DNA of 64,000 nt from a bacterium 0.1xD8-71 (GCA_003612405.1 RAYR01000016.1:62001-126000); one strand, 5' to 3'; positions 9,791 through 19,440 are shown, counted from the first letter of the stretch. Numbers and translations: made by a program. Notes: generated from the letters alone by a model not told the origin.

Positions 9791-10975
9791 CTAATACTCT
9801 GCTTTCACGAATTTCCGGAAGGCTTCCAGAGACCGTTCTACTTTTTCCGTATCAATGCAGTATGCGAGACGGAAATATCCCTTCACACCAAAGCTGTCAC
9901 TGGGCACCAGAATCAGATCGTACTTCTTTGCCTTCTCACTGAAAGCGACTGCGTCCTCCTCCAGTGCTCTCGGGAAGATATAAAAAGTACCGCCGGGCTT
10001 TACACATTCAAACCCAAGATTCATAAGTTCTTTATATAGTATGTTCATATTTGTCTCATAGACCGACAAATCTGCTGTCAGGTCAAGTACTTCCGATACT
10101 GCCAGCTGAATAATGGACGGCGGACAGTTATGTCCTGTACCTCTGGATATCTGACTGCACATAACACTGATAATATCCGCATCCGTGCAGGCCGGATTCA
10201 CTGCCACATACCCGATACGCTCACCCGGCAGAGACAGGGATTTAGAGAAAGAATAGCAGGACAGGGTATTATCATAAAACCTGGACGGATAAGGAGCGTC
10301 CACTCCCGCAAAGACAATCTCCCGATAGGGTTCATCAGAAATCAGGAAAATATCGTGTCCGTACTGTTCTTCCTTTTCCCGCATGATCCGTGCCATCTCC
10401 TGTATTGTCTGAGTGGAATAAACCATGCCGGAAGGGTTATTCGGTGTATTAATGAGCACAGCCGCCACCTTATCGGTCAACATCTGTTCAAAAGCTTCAA
10501 AGTTAATCTGAAAGCTCTCTGTATCTGCCGGCACCACCTTAAGCACCGCCCCAGTCAGATTAATATAGGGTGCATATTCCGGAAAATAAGGCGCAAACGT
10601 AAGCACCTCATCACCAGGCTCAGCCACACACCGCACCGCATGGGCAATGGCTCCCGCCGCACCGGTAGTCATAAAGATATGATTGCCCGTATAGTGCATG
10701 CCAAATCTCTCATTGAGGGATGCCGCCACTTTCTCCCGTACCGAAGGGATCCCCAGACTCTGGCTGTAGCCGTGAAGTTCCATAGGATTTTTCTCCTGAA
10801 GCATCCTGATCATGGTATCCGTAAAAGCCTGCGGCACCGGTACCGAAGGATTTCCAAGGCTGTAATCAAACACATTTTCATAGCCAATCTCCTTCCCCCT
10901 CTGCGTCGCAAACTCCGACAGCTGCCTGATGACGGATTTGCCCTGTAACATGTCTTTATATTTCTGTACGATCAT
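9791..10975 (-). CDS. Pyridoxal-phosphate aminotransferase, class I/II
   Basis: A 394-residue fold-type I aminotransferase of the aspartate aminotransferase group. Visible features are LHGYSQSLGIPSVREKVA, the PLP/aromatic stacking region TTGAAGAIAHAVRC, VLINTPNNPSGMVYS (Asn contacting the cofactor), LISDEPYREIVF (Asp to the pyridine nitrogen) and SFSKSLSLPGERIGYVAV with the Schiff-base lysine. Amino acid specificity cannot be read from the sequence. It follows the alpha-galactosidase by 27 bases and precedes the patatin by 22, an odd partner for both. A role as an alanine, aspartate or aromatic transaminase is open. Confidence 0.92.
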   Translation of the reverse strand: MIVQKYKDMLQGKSVIRQLSEFATQRGKEIGYENVFDYSLGNPSVPVPQAFTDTMIRMLQEKNPMELHGYSQSLGIPSVREKVAASLNERFGMHYTGNHIFMTTGAAGAIAHAVRCVAEPGDEVLTFAPYFPEYAPYINLTGAVLKVVPADTESFQINFEAFEQMLTDKVAAVLINTPNNPSGMVYSTQTIQEMARIMREKEEQYGHDIFLISDEPYREIVFAGVDAPYPSRFYDNTLSCYSFSKSLSLPGERIGYVAVNPACTDADIISVMCSQISRGTGHNCPPSIIQLAVSEVLDLTADLSVYETNMNILYKELMNLGFECVKPGGTFYIFPRALEEDAVAFSEKAKKYDLILVPSDSFGVKGYFRLAYCIDTEKVERSLEAFRKFVKAEY

Positions 10976-11002
10976 ACGACCTATCCTTCTTTCTCTATCA
11001 AG

Positions 11003-13213
11003 TTATTTTGCTTTCAAATGTAATAATCTGCCCTGGAAGTCACCACGGATAGGCGGTATATGAATCCCCGCATAATGCAGGGTATCTCCGCGATACTGCA
11101 TCTGCTCCATTTCCGGCCAGTCTTCCGGATTCTCAATCATATACATTCTGTCCGGATCCAAACCCGGAATATAAATCCGTCTGCTATGGACATTGGGTCT
11201 GTTCAGTACCTGGATATAAGTGATAAGCGCCTCGCTCTTATCCTTGGCCACCACCTCATAACAATCATAATAATGATTATCCGCATAATGTGCAATACGG
11301 TAATAATCTCCCTGACGCACCAGGTCATTATATTTATGATACATGGCCACCTGTCCGGGAATCATATTCCGGTCTGCCTCCGGAATCTTTGTCACATCCA
11401 GTTCATAGCCGAAGGTTCCTGCCAATGCCACATATCCTCTCGTCTCAAAGGGGGTCACCCTGCCTACCGTATGATTCGGACAGTCAGCCACATGTGCTCC
11501 CATGGAAGACAGCGGATATATCAACGCCGTACCTGCCTGGATAGATAACCTCTCCACCGCATCCGCATCGTCGGAACACCAGATCTGCGGGCTGTAATAG
11601 AGCATACCGGGATCAAATCTGGCGCCGCCTCCGGAGCAGTTCTCCAGAAGAAGGTTCGGGAAATCCCTTGTCAGTCTGTCCTGCATTTCGTAGAGTGCCA
11701 GCACCTGTCTGTGCAGAAGCTCACCCTGCCTGTCCGCGGGAAGCCCATAACTTCCAAGATCACTTAACTGTCTGTTCATATCCCATTTGACATACTCGAT
11801 ATTGGCACTATGCAGTACTTTTGCCACCATATCATAGACATAATCCCTGACTTCTTTACGGGTCAGATCGAGCACATACTGGTTTCTGCAAAGGCTGCCC
11901 GTCCTGCCGGGAATCTGAATCGCCCAATCTGGATGTGCCCTATACAGATCAGAATCCGGTGAGATCATCTCCGGTTCAAACCAGATGCCGAATTTCATGC
12001 CCAGCTTATTGACCTCTTCCACCAGATATTTCAGGCCGCCGCCTATCTTCGACTCGTTTACCTGCCAGTCCCCCAGACTGCTGTTATCATCATCTCTGTG
12101 CCCGAACCAGCCGTCATCCATCACCAGCATCTCTATCCCAAGTTCGGAAGCCTGCCTTGCAATCTCCAGCAGTTTCTGTGTATTAAATTCAAAATACGTG
12201 GCTTCCCAGTTATTGATCAGAATCGGCCGTTTCCTGTCTTTATAAACGCCACGAATCAGATGTTCCCGATACAGGTCATGGAAATTTCTGGTCATACCGC
12301 CAATGCCCTGGGCTGAATACATACAGATAACCTCCGGCGCCTGAAAACACTCTCCGGGCTCCAGTTTCCAATAGAAATTATCCGGATGAATCCCCATCAC
12401 CGCACGCAGGGAACCAAACTGGTTTGCCTCAATCTGTGCCAGAAAGTTACCGGAATACACAAAATTCATGGCGTAGATTTCGCCCTCTTCTTCCGTAGTA
12501 CTGCACTTTTTCCAGGCCATAAACGGATGCTCCTGATGGCTTGATTCCCCGCGAATCGAACCTACACTCTGCTTCCCCTTCATGATCGGGCAGACCTGAA
12601 TCCCACGCTCCCTGGCCCAGGAACCATGCAGCGTCATCATCTCATAATCCTCGTTATCCATGTCGATACAGGCTGACAAAACCTTGGTCAGATATATGGC
12701 CTCCCGGCCGCCGTTGACAATCTTTACGCTCCTGGCAATAGCGTCCGTATCCGCAAAAATACTGTAGGATAAAATTACCTGCAATTGCAACACCTTATCT
12801 TCACAGGTAATCTCCAAAGTACGGCAGGTGTCCTTGTCTCCAAACGTCGCCGGCAGTCCTTCCAACGCTTCTTTGCCGTCATAAATGCGATGGGATACAT
12901 AGGAAAGCGACACCCCGGTATGACCGCCCATCGTCCGTACCGCCAATGTCCCTTCTCTGTAATCCCCCAGATTATTTCCCGTATACTCCATCGGGAAAGT
13001 ATCCAGGAAAGCGGTTCTCTCCCTGTTATTTTGGGACGGAACAAAAGGAGCCTCCTGTGTGCGCATCAGATAAGTGAGATTATCCTCCGAAAGCTTCCTT
13101 CCATAATATACGTGTCCCAGAAAATTCTCTTCGTCCACAATCCCAATGCAGTAACTGGTATGGGGCGTGTCCAGCTTAAAGATTCTGTTCTGTTCCTGAT
13201 AAGTAATATTCAT
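11003..13213 (-). CDS. Alpha-galactosidase, GH36 family
   Basis: A 736-residue enzyme matching the length of tetrameric AgaA/RafA-type GH36 alpha-galactosidases. The N-terminal beta-supersandwich is followed by the barrel: NNWEATYFEFNT, VMDDGWFGHRDDD, GIWFEPEMISPDSDLY, the nucleophile Asp in YVKWDMNRQLSD, LENCSGGGARFDPGM, and the acid/base Asp in IWCSDDADA. There is no signal peptide, so it acts on imported alpha-galactosides (melibiose, raffinose, galactosyl-glycerol). The start at 13213 was chosen because a GAGAGG site precedes it. The longer ATG/TTG frame runs into glpK. It is 22 bases downstream of glpK in the same transcript. Confidence 0.96.
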   Translation of the reverse strand: MNITYQEQNRIFKLDTPHTSYCIGIVDEENFLGHVYYGRKLSEDNLTYLMRTQEAPFVPSQNNRERTAFLDTFPMEYTGNNLGDYREGTLAVRTMGGHTGVSLSYVSHRIYDGKEALEGLPATFGDKDTCRTLEITCEDKVLQLQVILSYSIFADTDAIARSVKIVNGGREAIYLTKVLSACIDMDNEDYEMMTLHGSWARERGIQVCPIMKGKQSVGSIRGESSHQEHPFMAWKKCSTTEEEGEIYAMNFVYSGNFLAQIEANQFGSLRAVMGIHPDNFYWKLEPGECFQAPEVICMYSAQGIGGMTRNFHDLYREHLIRGVYKDRKRPILINNWEATYFEFNTQKLLEIARQASELGIEMLVMDDGWFGHRDDDNSSLGDWQVNESKIGGGLKYLVEEVNKLGMKFGIWFEPEMISPDSDLYRAHPDWAIQIPGRTGSLCRNQYVLDLTRKEVRDYVYDMVAKVLHSANIEYVKWDMNRQLSDLGSYGLPADRQGELLHRQVLALYEMQDRLTRDFPNLLLENCSGGGARFDPGMLYYSPQIWCSDDADAVERLSIQAGTALIYPLSSMGAHVADCPNHTVGRVTPFETRGYVALAGTFGYELDVTKIPEADRNMIPGQVAMYHKYNDLVRQGDYYRIAHYADNHYYDCYEVVAKDKSEALITYIQVLNRPNVHSRRIYIPGLDPDRMYMIENPEDWPEMEQMQYRGDTLHYAGIHIPPIRGDFQGRLLHLKAK

Positions 13214-13235
13214 CCTGACGGTTCCTCTCTTTTCT

Positions 13236-14735
13236 TTATTTAGCATCTTCTGCCCAGGCAAGTGCACACCTGACGGCACGTTTCCAACCCTTTACCAGAG
13301 TCTCCCTGGTCTCATTATCCATGGATACATCGAAACGTTTTCCCAGCTGCCAGTTCGCACGGATTTCTTCTTTATCTTTCCAATAGCCCACCGAAAGACC
13401 CGCCAGATAAGCGGCACCTAGCGCCGTTGTCTCAATACAGTTTGGCCGGTGTACTGCCTGTCCTGTGATATCTGCCTGAAACTGCATCAGAAAATCATTC
13501 GCGCTGGCACCGCCGTCCACCTTCAATTCTTCTAAAGGAATCCCTGCATCCTCCTCCATGGCCTTGAGTACATCCACAGACTGATAAGCGACAGACTCTA
13601 ACACAGCTCTCACAAAATGTTCTTTCTGGCACCCTCTGGTAATACCCACCACAGTGCCCCGGGCGTAAGGATTCCAGTAGGGGGTTCCCATACCCACAAA
13701 CGCAGGCACCACATAGACCCCATTGGTATCCGGCACTCGCAGGGCATACTTTTCAGAGTGCTGTGATATCTTCATCATCCGCATCTCATCCCGCATCCAC
13801 TGCACTGCCGCTCCGGCCACAAAGACACTTCCTTCCAGGGCATATTCCGGCCTGGCAGAATCTCCCGCCGCAATTGTTGTTAAAAGGCCGCTTTTGGAGG
13901 TAATCGCATCCCGGCCCGTATTCATCAGAAGAAAACACCCTGTGCCATACGTATTCTTTACCTGCCCCGGCTCAAAGCAGCACTGTCCGAAAAGTGCCGC
14001 CTGCTGGTCTCCTGCTGCTCCCGCAATCGGAATCGGTGTGCCGAAAATACTGCTTTCACTCATGCCGAATAAGGCACCTGATGGTTTCACCTCCGGCAGC
14101 ATCTGCCGTGGAATCCGTAAAATGGAAAGCAGTTCCTCATCCCACTCCAATGTATGAATATTATAGAGCATGGTACGGGAAGCGTTGGTATAATCCGTTA
14201 CATGGGCAGCCCCCTTCATCAGATTCCAGATCAGCCAGGTATCCACTGTCCCAAATAACAACTCCCCACGCTCAGCCCTTAGCCTTGTGCCGTCCACATG
14301 ATCTAAAATCCAGGCAATCTTACTTCCCGAGAAATAGGCATCCGGCACAAGCCCGGTCTTAGCCCGGATCATTTCCGTATAGCCCTGTTTTTTCAATCCG
14401 TCAATATACTCTGCCGTCCTCCGGCACTGCCACACAATCGCATTATACACCGGCTCACCCGTCTCTTTGTCCCACACGATCGTAGTCTCCCGCTGATTCG
14501 TAATGCCGATTCCCGCAATCTGTTCTGCACTCACACCGATGTTGGCCATGGCTTCAATCGCCACTGCAAGCTGAGAAGCCCAGATTTCCCGGGGATTGTG
14601 TTCCACCCACCCGGCCTGGGGATAAATCTGCGTAAACTCCTTCTGGGCCATACTACAGATACTGCCCTTCCGGTCAAATAAAATACAGCGGGAACTGGTG
14701 GTTCCCTGGTCTAACGCCATAATGTACTGTTGCAT
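13236..14735 (-). CDS. glpK: Glycerol kinase
   Basis: A 499-residue FGGY-family kinase making sn-glycerol 3-phosphate from glycerol and ATP. Signatures are [80 protein letters not shown] and the substrate/ATP motif [18 protein letters not shown]. Full length and intact. It is the first gene of a five-gene minus-strand run and has a good promoter at 14831-14803. No glpF, glpD or glpO lies nearby, and the neighbour is an alpha-galactosidase, which hints that the glycerol is released from a galactosyl-glycerol. Confidence 0.97.
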   Translation of the reverse strand: MQQYIMALDQGTTSSRCILFDRKGSICSMAQKEFTQIYPQAGWVEHNPREIWASQLAVAIEAMANIGVSAEQIAGIGITNQRETTIVWDKETGEPVYNAIVWQCRRTAEYIDGLKKQGYTEMIRAKTGLVPDAYFSGSKIAWILDHVDGTRLRAERGELLFGTVDTWLIWNLMKGAAHVTDYTNASRTMLYNIHTLEWDEELLSILRIPRQMLPEVKPSGALFGMSESSIFGTPIPIAGAAGDQQAALFGQCCFEPGQVKNTYGTGCFLLMNTGRDAITSKSGLLTTIAAGDSARPEYALEGSVFVAGAAVQWMRDEMRMMKISQHSEKYALRVPDTNGVYVVPAFVGMGTPYWNPYARGTVVGITRGCQKEHFVRAVLESVAYQSVDVLKAMEEDAGIPLEELKVDGGASANDFLMQFQADITGQAVHRPNCIETTALGAAYLAGLSVGYWKDKEEIRANWQLGKRFDVSMDNETRETLVKGWKRAVRCALAWAEDAK

Positions 14736-14802
14736 CGCTACCTCATTTCTGCCCTGTTCTTATCTCAGTTTACCAAAACAACACCTTCAACTCCACATAA
14801 AT

Positions 14803-14831
14803 GTTATACCAGACAAAAACCCAACAGACAA
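14803..14831 (-). promoter_or_regulatory. Promoter of the glpK operon
   Basis: Minus strand TTGTCT (14831-14826), 17-base spacer, TATAAC (14808-14803), about 70 bases upstream of the glpK start. Confidence 0.6.
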
Positions 14832-14858
14832 TAAAAATATTTTTCTCTTCCATATTTT

Positions 14859-14892
14859 AAGAAACATGCTACAATAAGAAACATGCTATAAT
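14859..14892 (+). promoter_or_regulatory. Tandemly duplicated extended -10 promoter of the AEC transporter gene
   Basis: AAGAAACATGCTACAAT (14859-14875) is followed immediately by AAGAAACATGCTATAAT (14876-14892), a 17-bp head-to-tail duplication with one difference. Each copy ends in an extended -10 (TGCTACAAT and TGCTATAAT). No good -35 is seen. The second copy is perfect and lies about 28 bases before the start codon at 14920. Confidence 0.6.
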
Positions 14893-14919
14893 ATAAATTT
14901 TCACCAAAGGGAGTGCAAA

Positions 14920-15882
14920 ATGAGTATCCTGGTCGTATTGCAGCAAATGGTTATTATCTTCATCCTGATCGGAATCGGCATGATTCTATATAAATGCAAG
15001 CGGTTGTCAGAAGAATCCTCCAAACAGATTTCCGGCATCATCATCAACGTGACCAATCCGGCGCTCTTAATCTGCTCGGCTTTTGAAGAAGGACCCAAAG
15101 TTTCCCTGACAGAACTCGGTACCGCTTTAATCTCTTATGCGGCAGTTTTTGCAATCCTGATAGCCGTGAGCCTGTTGATTCCTTATCTGCTGCGTGTACC
15201 TAAGAAACTCCACTATGCCTACCAGATGCTGACTATTTTCGGCAATGTAGGCTTTATCGGCATCCCCCTGGCTTCCGCGGTGCTTGGCAGTGAGTCCTTG
15301 ATTTTCGTCTCCATCTTTAACCTGTTATTCAATCTGCTGATCTATACCGTAGGCACATCCATGTTACAAAGAGCTGCTGCCGGGCAGGCTGTAGAGGGCG
15401 AAGCAGTCTCTGAAGGCAGCCAGGCCGTTGGCCGCCTGCAAAAGTTCATCAATGCCGGAACTATCTCTGCCGCAGCCACTATCCTGTTTTATCTGGGCAA
15501 TTTTCATGTGCCCGTCATTATATCTTCCACGCTCTCTTACACCGGACGGGCTACCACTCTCTTATCCATGCTGGTGCTTGGTGTATCTGTTGCACAGATA
15601 GCGCCCAAAGATATCTTTTCCCATCCAAAGCTGTATGCCTTTACTTTGCTTCGCCAGATTCTGGTGCCCATCGGCTGCGTCTTACTGATGCGGGGATTGA
15701 TTGATAATAAACTTATTGTAAATACAATGCTTCTGATGGTTGCCGTGCCAGCCGCCAATATGCCGCTCATGATGGCCAAACAGATGGATATGGACACCGA
15801 TTCTATTTCACAGGGTATCATTCTGACCACGGTCCTAAGCCTTATAACTGTACCGGCAGCCTGTCTGTTCCTTGTATCCTGA
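14920..15882 (+). CDS. AEC family transporter (auxin efflux carrier type)
   Basis: A 320-residue inner-membrane secondary transporter of the auxin efflux carrier/malate permease family, with about ten hydrophobic segments in a five-plus-five arrangement. Typical stretches are IIINVTNPALLICSAF (helix 2 with the Asn-Pro crossover) and LTIFGNVGFIGIPLASAV. The second half repeats the pattern (LLMVAVPAANMPLMMAKQM). A short charged loop at about residues 160-175 separates the halves. Substrates are usually carboxylates or amino acids and cannot be predicted here. It is monocistronic, divergent from glpK, with GGGAG seven bases before the ATG. Confidence 0.9.
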   Translation: MSILVVLQQMVIIFILIGIGMILYKCKRLSEESSKQISGIIINVTNPALLICSAFEEGPKVSLTELGTALISYAAVFAILIAVSLLIPYLLRVPKKLHYAYQMLTIFGNVGFIGIPLASAVLGSESLIFVSIFNLLFNLLIYTVGTSMLQRAAAGQAVEGEAVSEGSQAVGRLQKFINAGTISAAATILFYLGNFHVPVIISSTLSYTGRATTLLSMLVLGVSVAQIAPKDIFSHPKLYAFTLLRQILVPIGCVLLMRGLIDNKLIVNTMLLMVAVPAANMPLMMAKQMDMDTDSISQGIILTTVLSLITVPAACLFLVS

Positions 15883-15961
15883 AGATAAAATACACATACA
15901 CCTCGAACTATTTCTCTTTCCCTGTCATAAAATAGAGTAAAACCACATAGGATATTAAGTT

Positions 15962-16882
15962 ATGTATTATTTACTCTTTGCCTTACTACTCATGGCCCTT
16001 CTGGGCTGTATCTTCTTTCACTGCCGCAGAAAGAAAATCATCTGTAAAATCAACTGTATGGACTGTTGTACCAAATGTTCTCTTGTAGATGAACTGGTGA
16101 ATCCATTCGGCTATTGTTTTCATTGTGACAGCGGCATCTTCTCTACCACAACAGACGCCTGGCAGAAACAGGCAGGGTACACCTGGCTTTATGACTATAT
16201 GGCGCCCCGTTTTCAGATGGTCTTTGACGCGCTTCCTGTCTATTTCGATTATCGCGGCAGAACCTGGCTGATTGAAATCTGGAAAGGCCAGTATGGTATC
16301 AATACCGGTGCGGAGATTGGTATCTATCATGCAGATTCTATCATTCCGGAACAGGACTACAAAAGCACCTGGTTCTCCTGTGCAAAAGAGAACGAAATGC
16401 TGGAATGTTCTTTCCTGCTGTGCAATGAAGGAAACGACTGCATACGCAACTGCGGCCGGCACTGGTGGCTTACTGCCTTTCTGGCCGGCTGCTTTACAAA
16501 GCCGTCTTCTCTCTCCATGGAGGTAAGCATCTGTTTCCCTAACAGAGAAATGCTCTCCGCCTTTGCAGATGGCCTTAAACGGGCCGGCTATCGGGAAGAT
16601 GCTGTCTGTGTCAAAGGTCTCACCGTATGTTTTGTCTTCTGCAAAAACACCATAGAAAGATATAATCTGCTCACACGATTCTGGCGTCATTTCTCCCAAT
16701 GGAAGAACAAACTGTTCTGCAAACTTTATCTGTGGGTCACCAGACCTTTCTGCTGCACCGAAGACCGGGTTCTGTACCTGTACTACTATATCCCGGCTGC
16801 TTTCCGGAAGCTTCTCAGACTGCGCAGATTTAACAGGCGCTGTCACAAACGCCACTACAAACACCACTGTAAGGAGTGCTGA
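15962..16882 (+). CDS. DUF4474 domain-containing membrane-anchored protein
   Basis: A 306-residue protein with an N-terminal transmembrane helix (YYLLFALLLMALLGCIFF). A cysteine-rich linker with C-x2-C pairs follows (CKINCMDCCTKCSLVDE). The DUF4474 domain is recognised by NPFGYCFH, FSTTTDAWQKQAGYTWLYD and WLIEIWKGQYGINTGAEIGIY. The C-terminal ~60 residues are very basic and rich in Arg, His and Cys. No catalytic function is known for the family. The cysteine spacing could bind a metal, which is an inference. Its stop is two bases before the next gene, so the pair is translationally coupled. Confidence 0.8.
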   Translation: MYYLLFALLLMALLGCIFFHCRRKKIICKINCMDCCTKCSLVDELVNPFGYCFHCDSGIFSTTTDAWQKQAGYTWLYDYMAPRFQMVFDALPVYFDYRGRTWLIEIWKGQYGINTGAEIGIYHADSIIPEQDYKSTWFSCAKENEMLECSFLLCNEGNDCIRNCGRHWWLTAFLAGCFTKPSSLSMEVSICFPNREMLSAFADGLKRAGYREDAVCVKGLTVCFVFCKNTIERYNLLTRFWRHFSQWKNKLFCKLYLWVTRPFCCTEDRVLYLYYYIPAAFRKLLRLRRFNRRCHKRHYKHHCKEC

Positions 16883-16884
16883 TC

Positions 16885-17739
16885 ATGAGTGCTTTTTCCC
16901 GTCTTAATCATGCTTTTGAAAATGCCCCTCTGCTGCCTCTTTCAAACCGTTCCCGCTATGTTCTGATGAGTGACTGTCACAGAGGCATTGGTAATTCCAC
17001 CGACAACTTTCTTAAGAACCAGCACCTGTATTTCGCTGCACTGGAACACTATTACCGGCAGGGTTTTACCTATATCGAACTGGGCGACGGGGACGAACTG
17101 TGGGAAAACCGAAGTATGAAAAACATTCTCGATATTCATAGTAATGTCTTCTGGCTTTTCAAGCAGTTCTACCAGGAAGACCGGCTGTATCTGCTCTACG
17201 GCAACCATGACATTGTCAAAAGAAAAAAGAGAGTGAAATCTCTCTTTTCCATCCCTGCCTTTTATGAAGGTATTATCCTTACCACAGACCTGTTGCCCGG
17301 CAACAGGTCGCGTGTGTCTCTCTATCTGACACATGGGCATCAGGCCAGTCTTCTGAATTCCACATTCTGGCCTGTTTCCCGTTTCCTTGTCCGCTATGTC
17401 TGGAGTCCGCTGGAAAATCTGGGTGTACTGGATCCTACCAGCGCCGCCAAAAACTATCATATCAAAAACAAATGCGAAGTCCGCTTAAACCGATGGGCTG
17501 AAAAAAACCACCACATCCTGATCACCGGTCACACCCACCGCCCTGTCCTGCCCACCACGCCTGCCAGCTATTATAACACCGGAAGCTGCGTCCATCCCCG
17601 ATGCATTACCTGTATCGAAATCGAACGACAATCCATGACATTAGTCAAATGGAGCATGAACGCCCGGGCCGACAGCACCCTTTATGTGGCCCGAGAAGTA
17701 ATCTCAGGTCCGGTTCCTCTTACACAATCTGTACTTTGA
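16885..17739 (+). CDS. Calcineurin-like metallophosphoesterase
   Basis: A 284-residue phosphoesterase with the dimetal motifs in order: MSDCHRG (D-x-H), ELGDGDELWENRS (GD-x2-E/D), LLYGNHD (GNHD), THGHQ (GH) and ITGHTHRPVLP (GHTH). The layout resembles UDP-2,3-diacylglucosamine hydrolase-like proteins, but the organism has no lipid A, so the substrate is open. ATG 16885 follows AAGGAG by eight bases. The earlier GTG 16876 overlaps the DUF4474 stop. Its 3' end overlaps the convergent pyruvate kinase gene by 20 bases, both reading frames being intact. Confidence 0.88.
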   Translation: MSAFSRLNHAFENAPLLPLSNRSRYVLMSDCHRGIGNSTDNFLKNQHLYFAALEHYYRQGFTYIELGDGDELWENRSMKNILDIHSNVFWLFKQFYQEDRLYLLYGNHDIVKRKKRVKSLFSIPAFYEGIILTTDLLPGNRSRVSLYLTHGHQASLLNSTFWPVSRFLVRYVWSPLENLGVLDPTSAAKNYHIKNKCEVRLNRWAEKNHHILITGHTHRPVLPTTPASYYNTGSCVHPRCITCIEIERQSMTLVKWSMNARADSTLYVAREVISGPVPLTQSVL

Positions 17740-19135
17740 TCATGTTGGTGGTACCGGAGCACCCAATCGGTACGCCGGAAGTAATGACCGTCAGGTCGCC
17801 TTTCTTTAACAGTCCCTTTTTCTCGGCTGCCGCAATAGCCTTATCAAAAAGCCCATATGCCTCTTTTTCCTCTTTGATCACAAGCGGTATCACGCCCCAT
17901 GTCAATGAAAGCTGTCTGCACACCTTTTCTGTGGTGGCACAACATATAATATCACTCTTTGGACGATAACTGGATACCATTCTCGCAGATCTGCCTGATT
18001 TGGTAACTGTAACAATAGCCGTTGCATTTAAATCCATTGCCGTCGTACAGGTCGCATGACAAATCGCATCTGTGATATCCGGATTCACTTCTCTTTCAAA
18101 CAGGAAAAACCGTTTGCGATAGTCCACATCCTGCTCTGTGCGTTCTGCAATCCTCACCATTGTCTTAACCGCTTCTACCGGATAGGCGCCGGCGGCTGTC
18201 TCACCGGAAAGCATAATGGCACTTGTGCCATCATAAACCGCATTGGCAATGTCCGTTGCCTCCGCCCGGGTAGGTCTGGGATTCTTAATCATGGATTCCA
18301 GCATCTGCGTGGCAGTAATAACCTGCTTGCCTGCCCGGTATACCTTCTTGATAATCTTCTTCTGAATCACCGGAACATCCTCATAGGGAATCTCCACACC
18401 CATATCTCCGCGGGCCACCATAATACCGTCTGACACCGCAACGATATCATCAATATTGGCTACTCCCTGAGCGTTCTCTATCTTGGAAATAATCTTGATA
18501 TCCTCTCCGCCATTCTTTTCCAACAGTTTGCGAAGCTGTAGGATATCCTCCTTCTTCTGCACAAAAGATGCCGCAATAAAATCCACATCCTGTTCAATTC
18601 CAAACAGAATATCTTCTCTGTCCTTATCACTGATATAAGGCATGGATAAGTCCACATCCGGCACATTGACTCCCTTGTGATTGGAAACCGCACCGCCGTT
18701 GACCACCCGGCAGACAATATCGTTTTTGTCCACCTCTTCCACTTTCATCTCTATCAGTCCATCGTCAATCAGCACACGCATCCCTACTTCCAGGTCTTCA
18801 TAGAGACGGTTGTATGTGACGCTCACCTTATCCTTTGTACCTTCCACCTCATCGGATGTCAGCGTGAAAAGCTGCCCCTCTTCCAACACAACTTTTCCTT
18901 CCTTAAAGTTCTTCACGCGAACTTCCGGCCCTTTGGTGTCGAGCAGGATTGCCACCGGCTTACCCACCTCTTCACGAAGTCTTTTTACCATGTCCATTCT
19001 TTTCTTATGATCTTCATAAGTCCCATGAGAAAAATTGCATCTGGCAACATTCATTCCCTCCAGCATCATCTGTCTTAATACTTCCTCGTCATCTGTGGAC
19101 GGCCCCAATGTACACACAATCTTAGTTTTACGCAT
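17720..19135 (-). CDS. pyk: Pyruvate kinase
   Basis: A 471-residue enzyme converting PEP and ADP to pyruvate and ATP, the last ATP-yielding step of glycolysis. Motifs include KIVCTLGPST, NVARCNFSHG, LLDTKGPEVR, the catalytic lysine region IISKIENAQGVANIDDI, MVARGDMGVEIPYEDVP and TATQMLESMI. It stops after the C-terminal allosteric domain, without the PEP-utiliser-like extension found in Bacillus. Its final 20 bases overlap the convergent phosphoesterase gene. It is monocistronic. A TATGAT at about 19230 on the minus strand is a possible -10. Confidence 0.97.
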   Translation of the reverse strand: MRKTKIVCTLGPSTDDEEVLRQMMLEGMNVARCNFSHGTYEDHKKRMDMVKRLREEVGKPVAILLDTKGPEVRVKNFKEGKVVLEEGQLFTLTSDEVEGTKDKVSVTYNRLYEDLEVGMRVLIDDGLIEMKVEEVDKNDIVCRVVNGGAVSNHKGVNVPDVDLSMPYISDKDREDILFGIEQDVDFIAASFVQKKEDILQLRKLLEKNGGEDIKIISKIENAQGVANIDDIVAVSDGIMVARGDMGVEIPYEDVPVIQKKIIKKVYRAGKQVITATQMLESMIKNPRPTRAEATDIANAVYDGTSAIMLSGETAAGAYPVEAVKTMVRIAERTEQDVDYRKRFFLFEREVNPDITDAICHATCTTAMDLNATAIVTVTKSGRSARMVSSYRPKSDIICCATTEKVCRQLSLTWGVIPLVIKEEKEAYGLFDKAIAAAEKKGLLKKGDLTVITSGVPIGCSGTTNMIKVQIV

Positions 19136-19325
19136 CCCTGCCTCCGTTCTCCGGTCTTATGCCGGATTTATTTCCCATCCTGTTATTTTGAACCAAAATA
19201 TGTTTCTTTAGTACAAATTTTCCTTCTCATCATATCATATTCTTTGCAGGATAACCAGATACTGATGCTATCACAATAACCAACCTCAAAAAATATATTT
19301 TATAGTTGATTTATCAGAAAAACAA

Positions 19326-19440
19326 TTGACTTTCAGACCTACAGCATATACTATATAAATATAATGACAGATACTTGTTAATACTGCTCTAGGTTGTACG
19401 TCTCTCAATATATGAGAATGACCGAACCCTAGAGCTTTTT
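19326..19440 (+). promoter_or_regulatory. Promoter and terminator-bearing leader of the NYN gene
   Basis: TTGACT (19326-19331), 17 bases, TACTAT (19349-19354). The predicted ~80-base leader holds an inner hairpin TCTCA/TGAGA (19403-19407 with 19413-19417). It is enclosed by GCTCTAGG-TT (from 19386) pairing with AACCCTAGAGC (19425-19435), and then TTTTTATTTT. That is an intrinsic terminator placed between the promoter and the ribosome site (AAAGGAG at about 19453). It is either an attenuator or the end of a small RNA. The rest of the 19136-19465 gap is AT-rich, with nothing else assigned. Confidence 0.6.

Noticed and set aside
15986..16867. 293-residue minus-strand frame opposite the DUF4474 gene
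   Set aside because: Nearly as long as the real gene, but the plus strand has the DUF4474 motifs, a membrane helix and coupling to the next gene. The minus frame has no recognisable domain.
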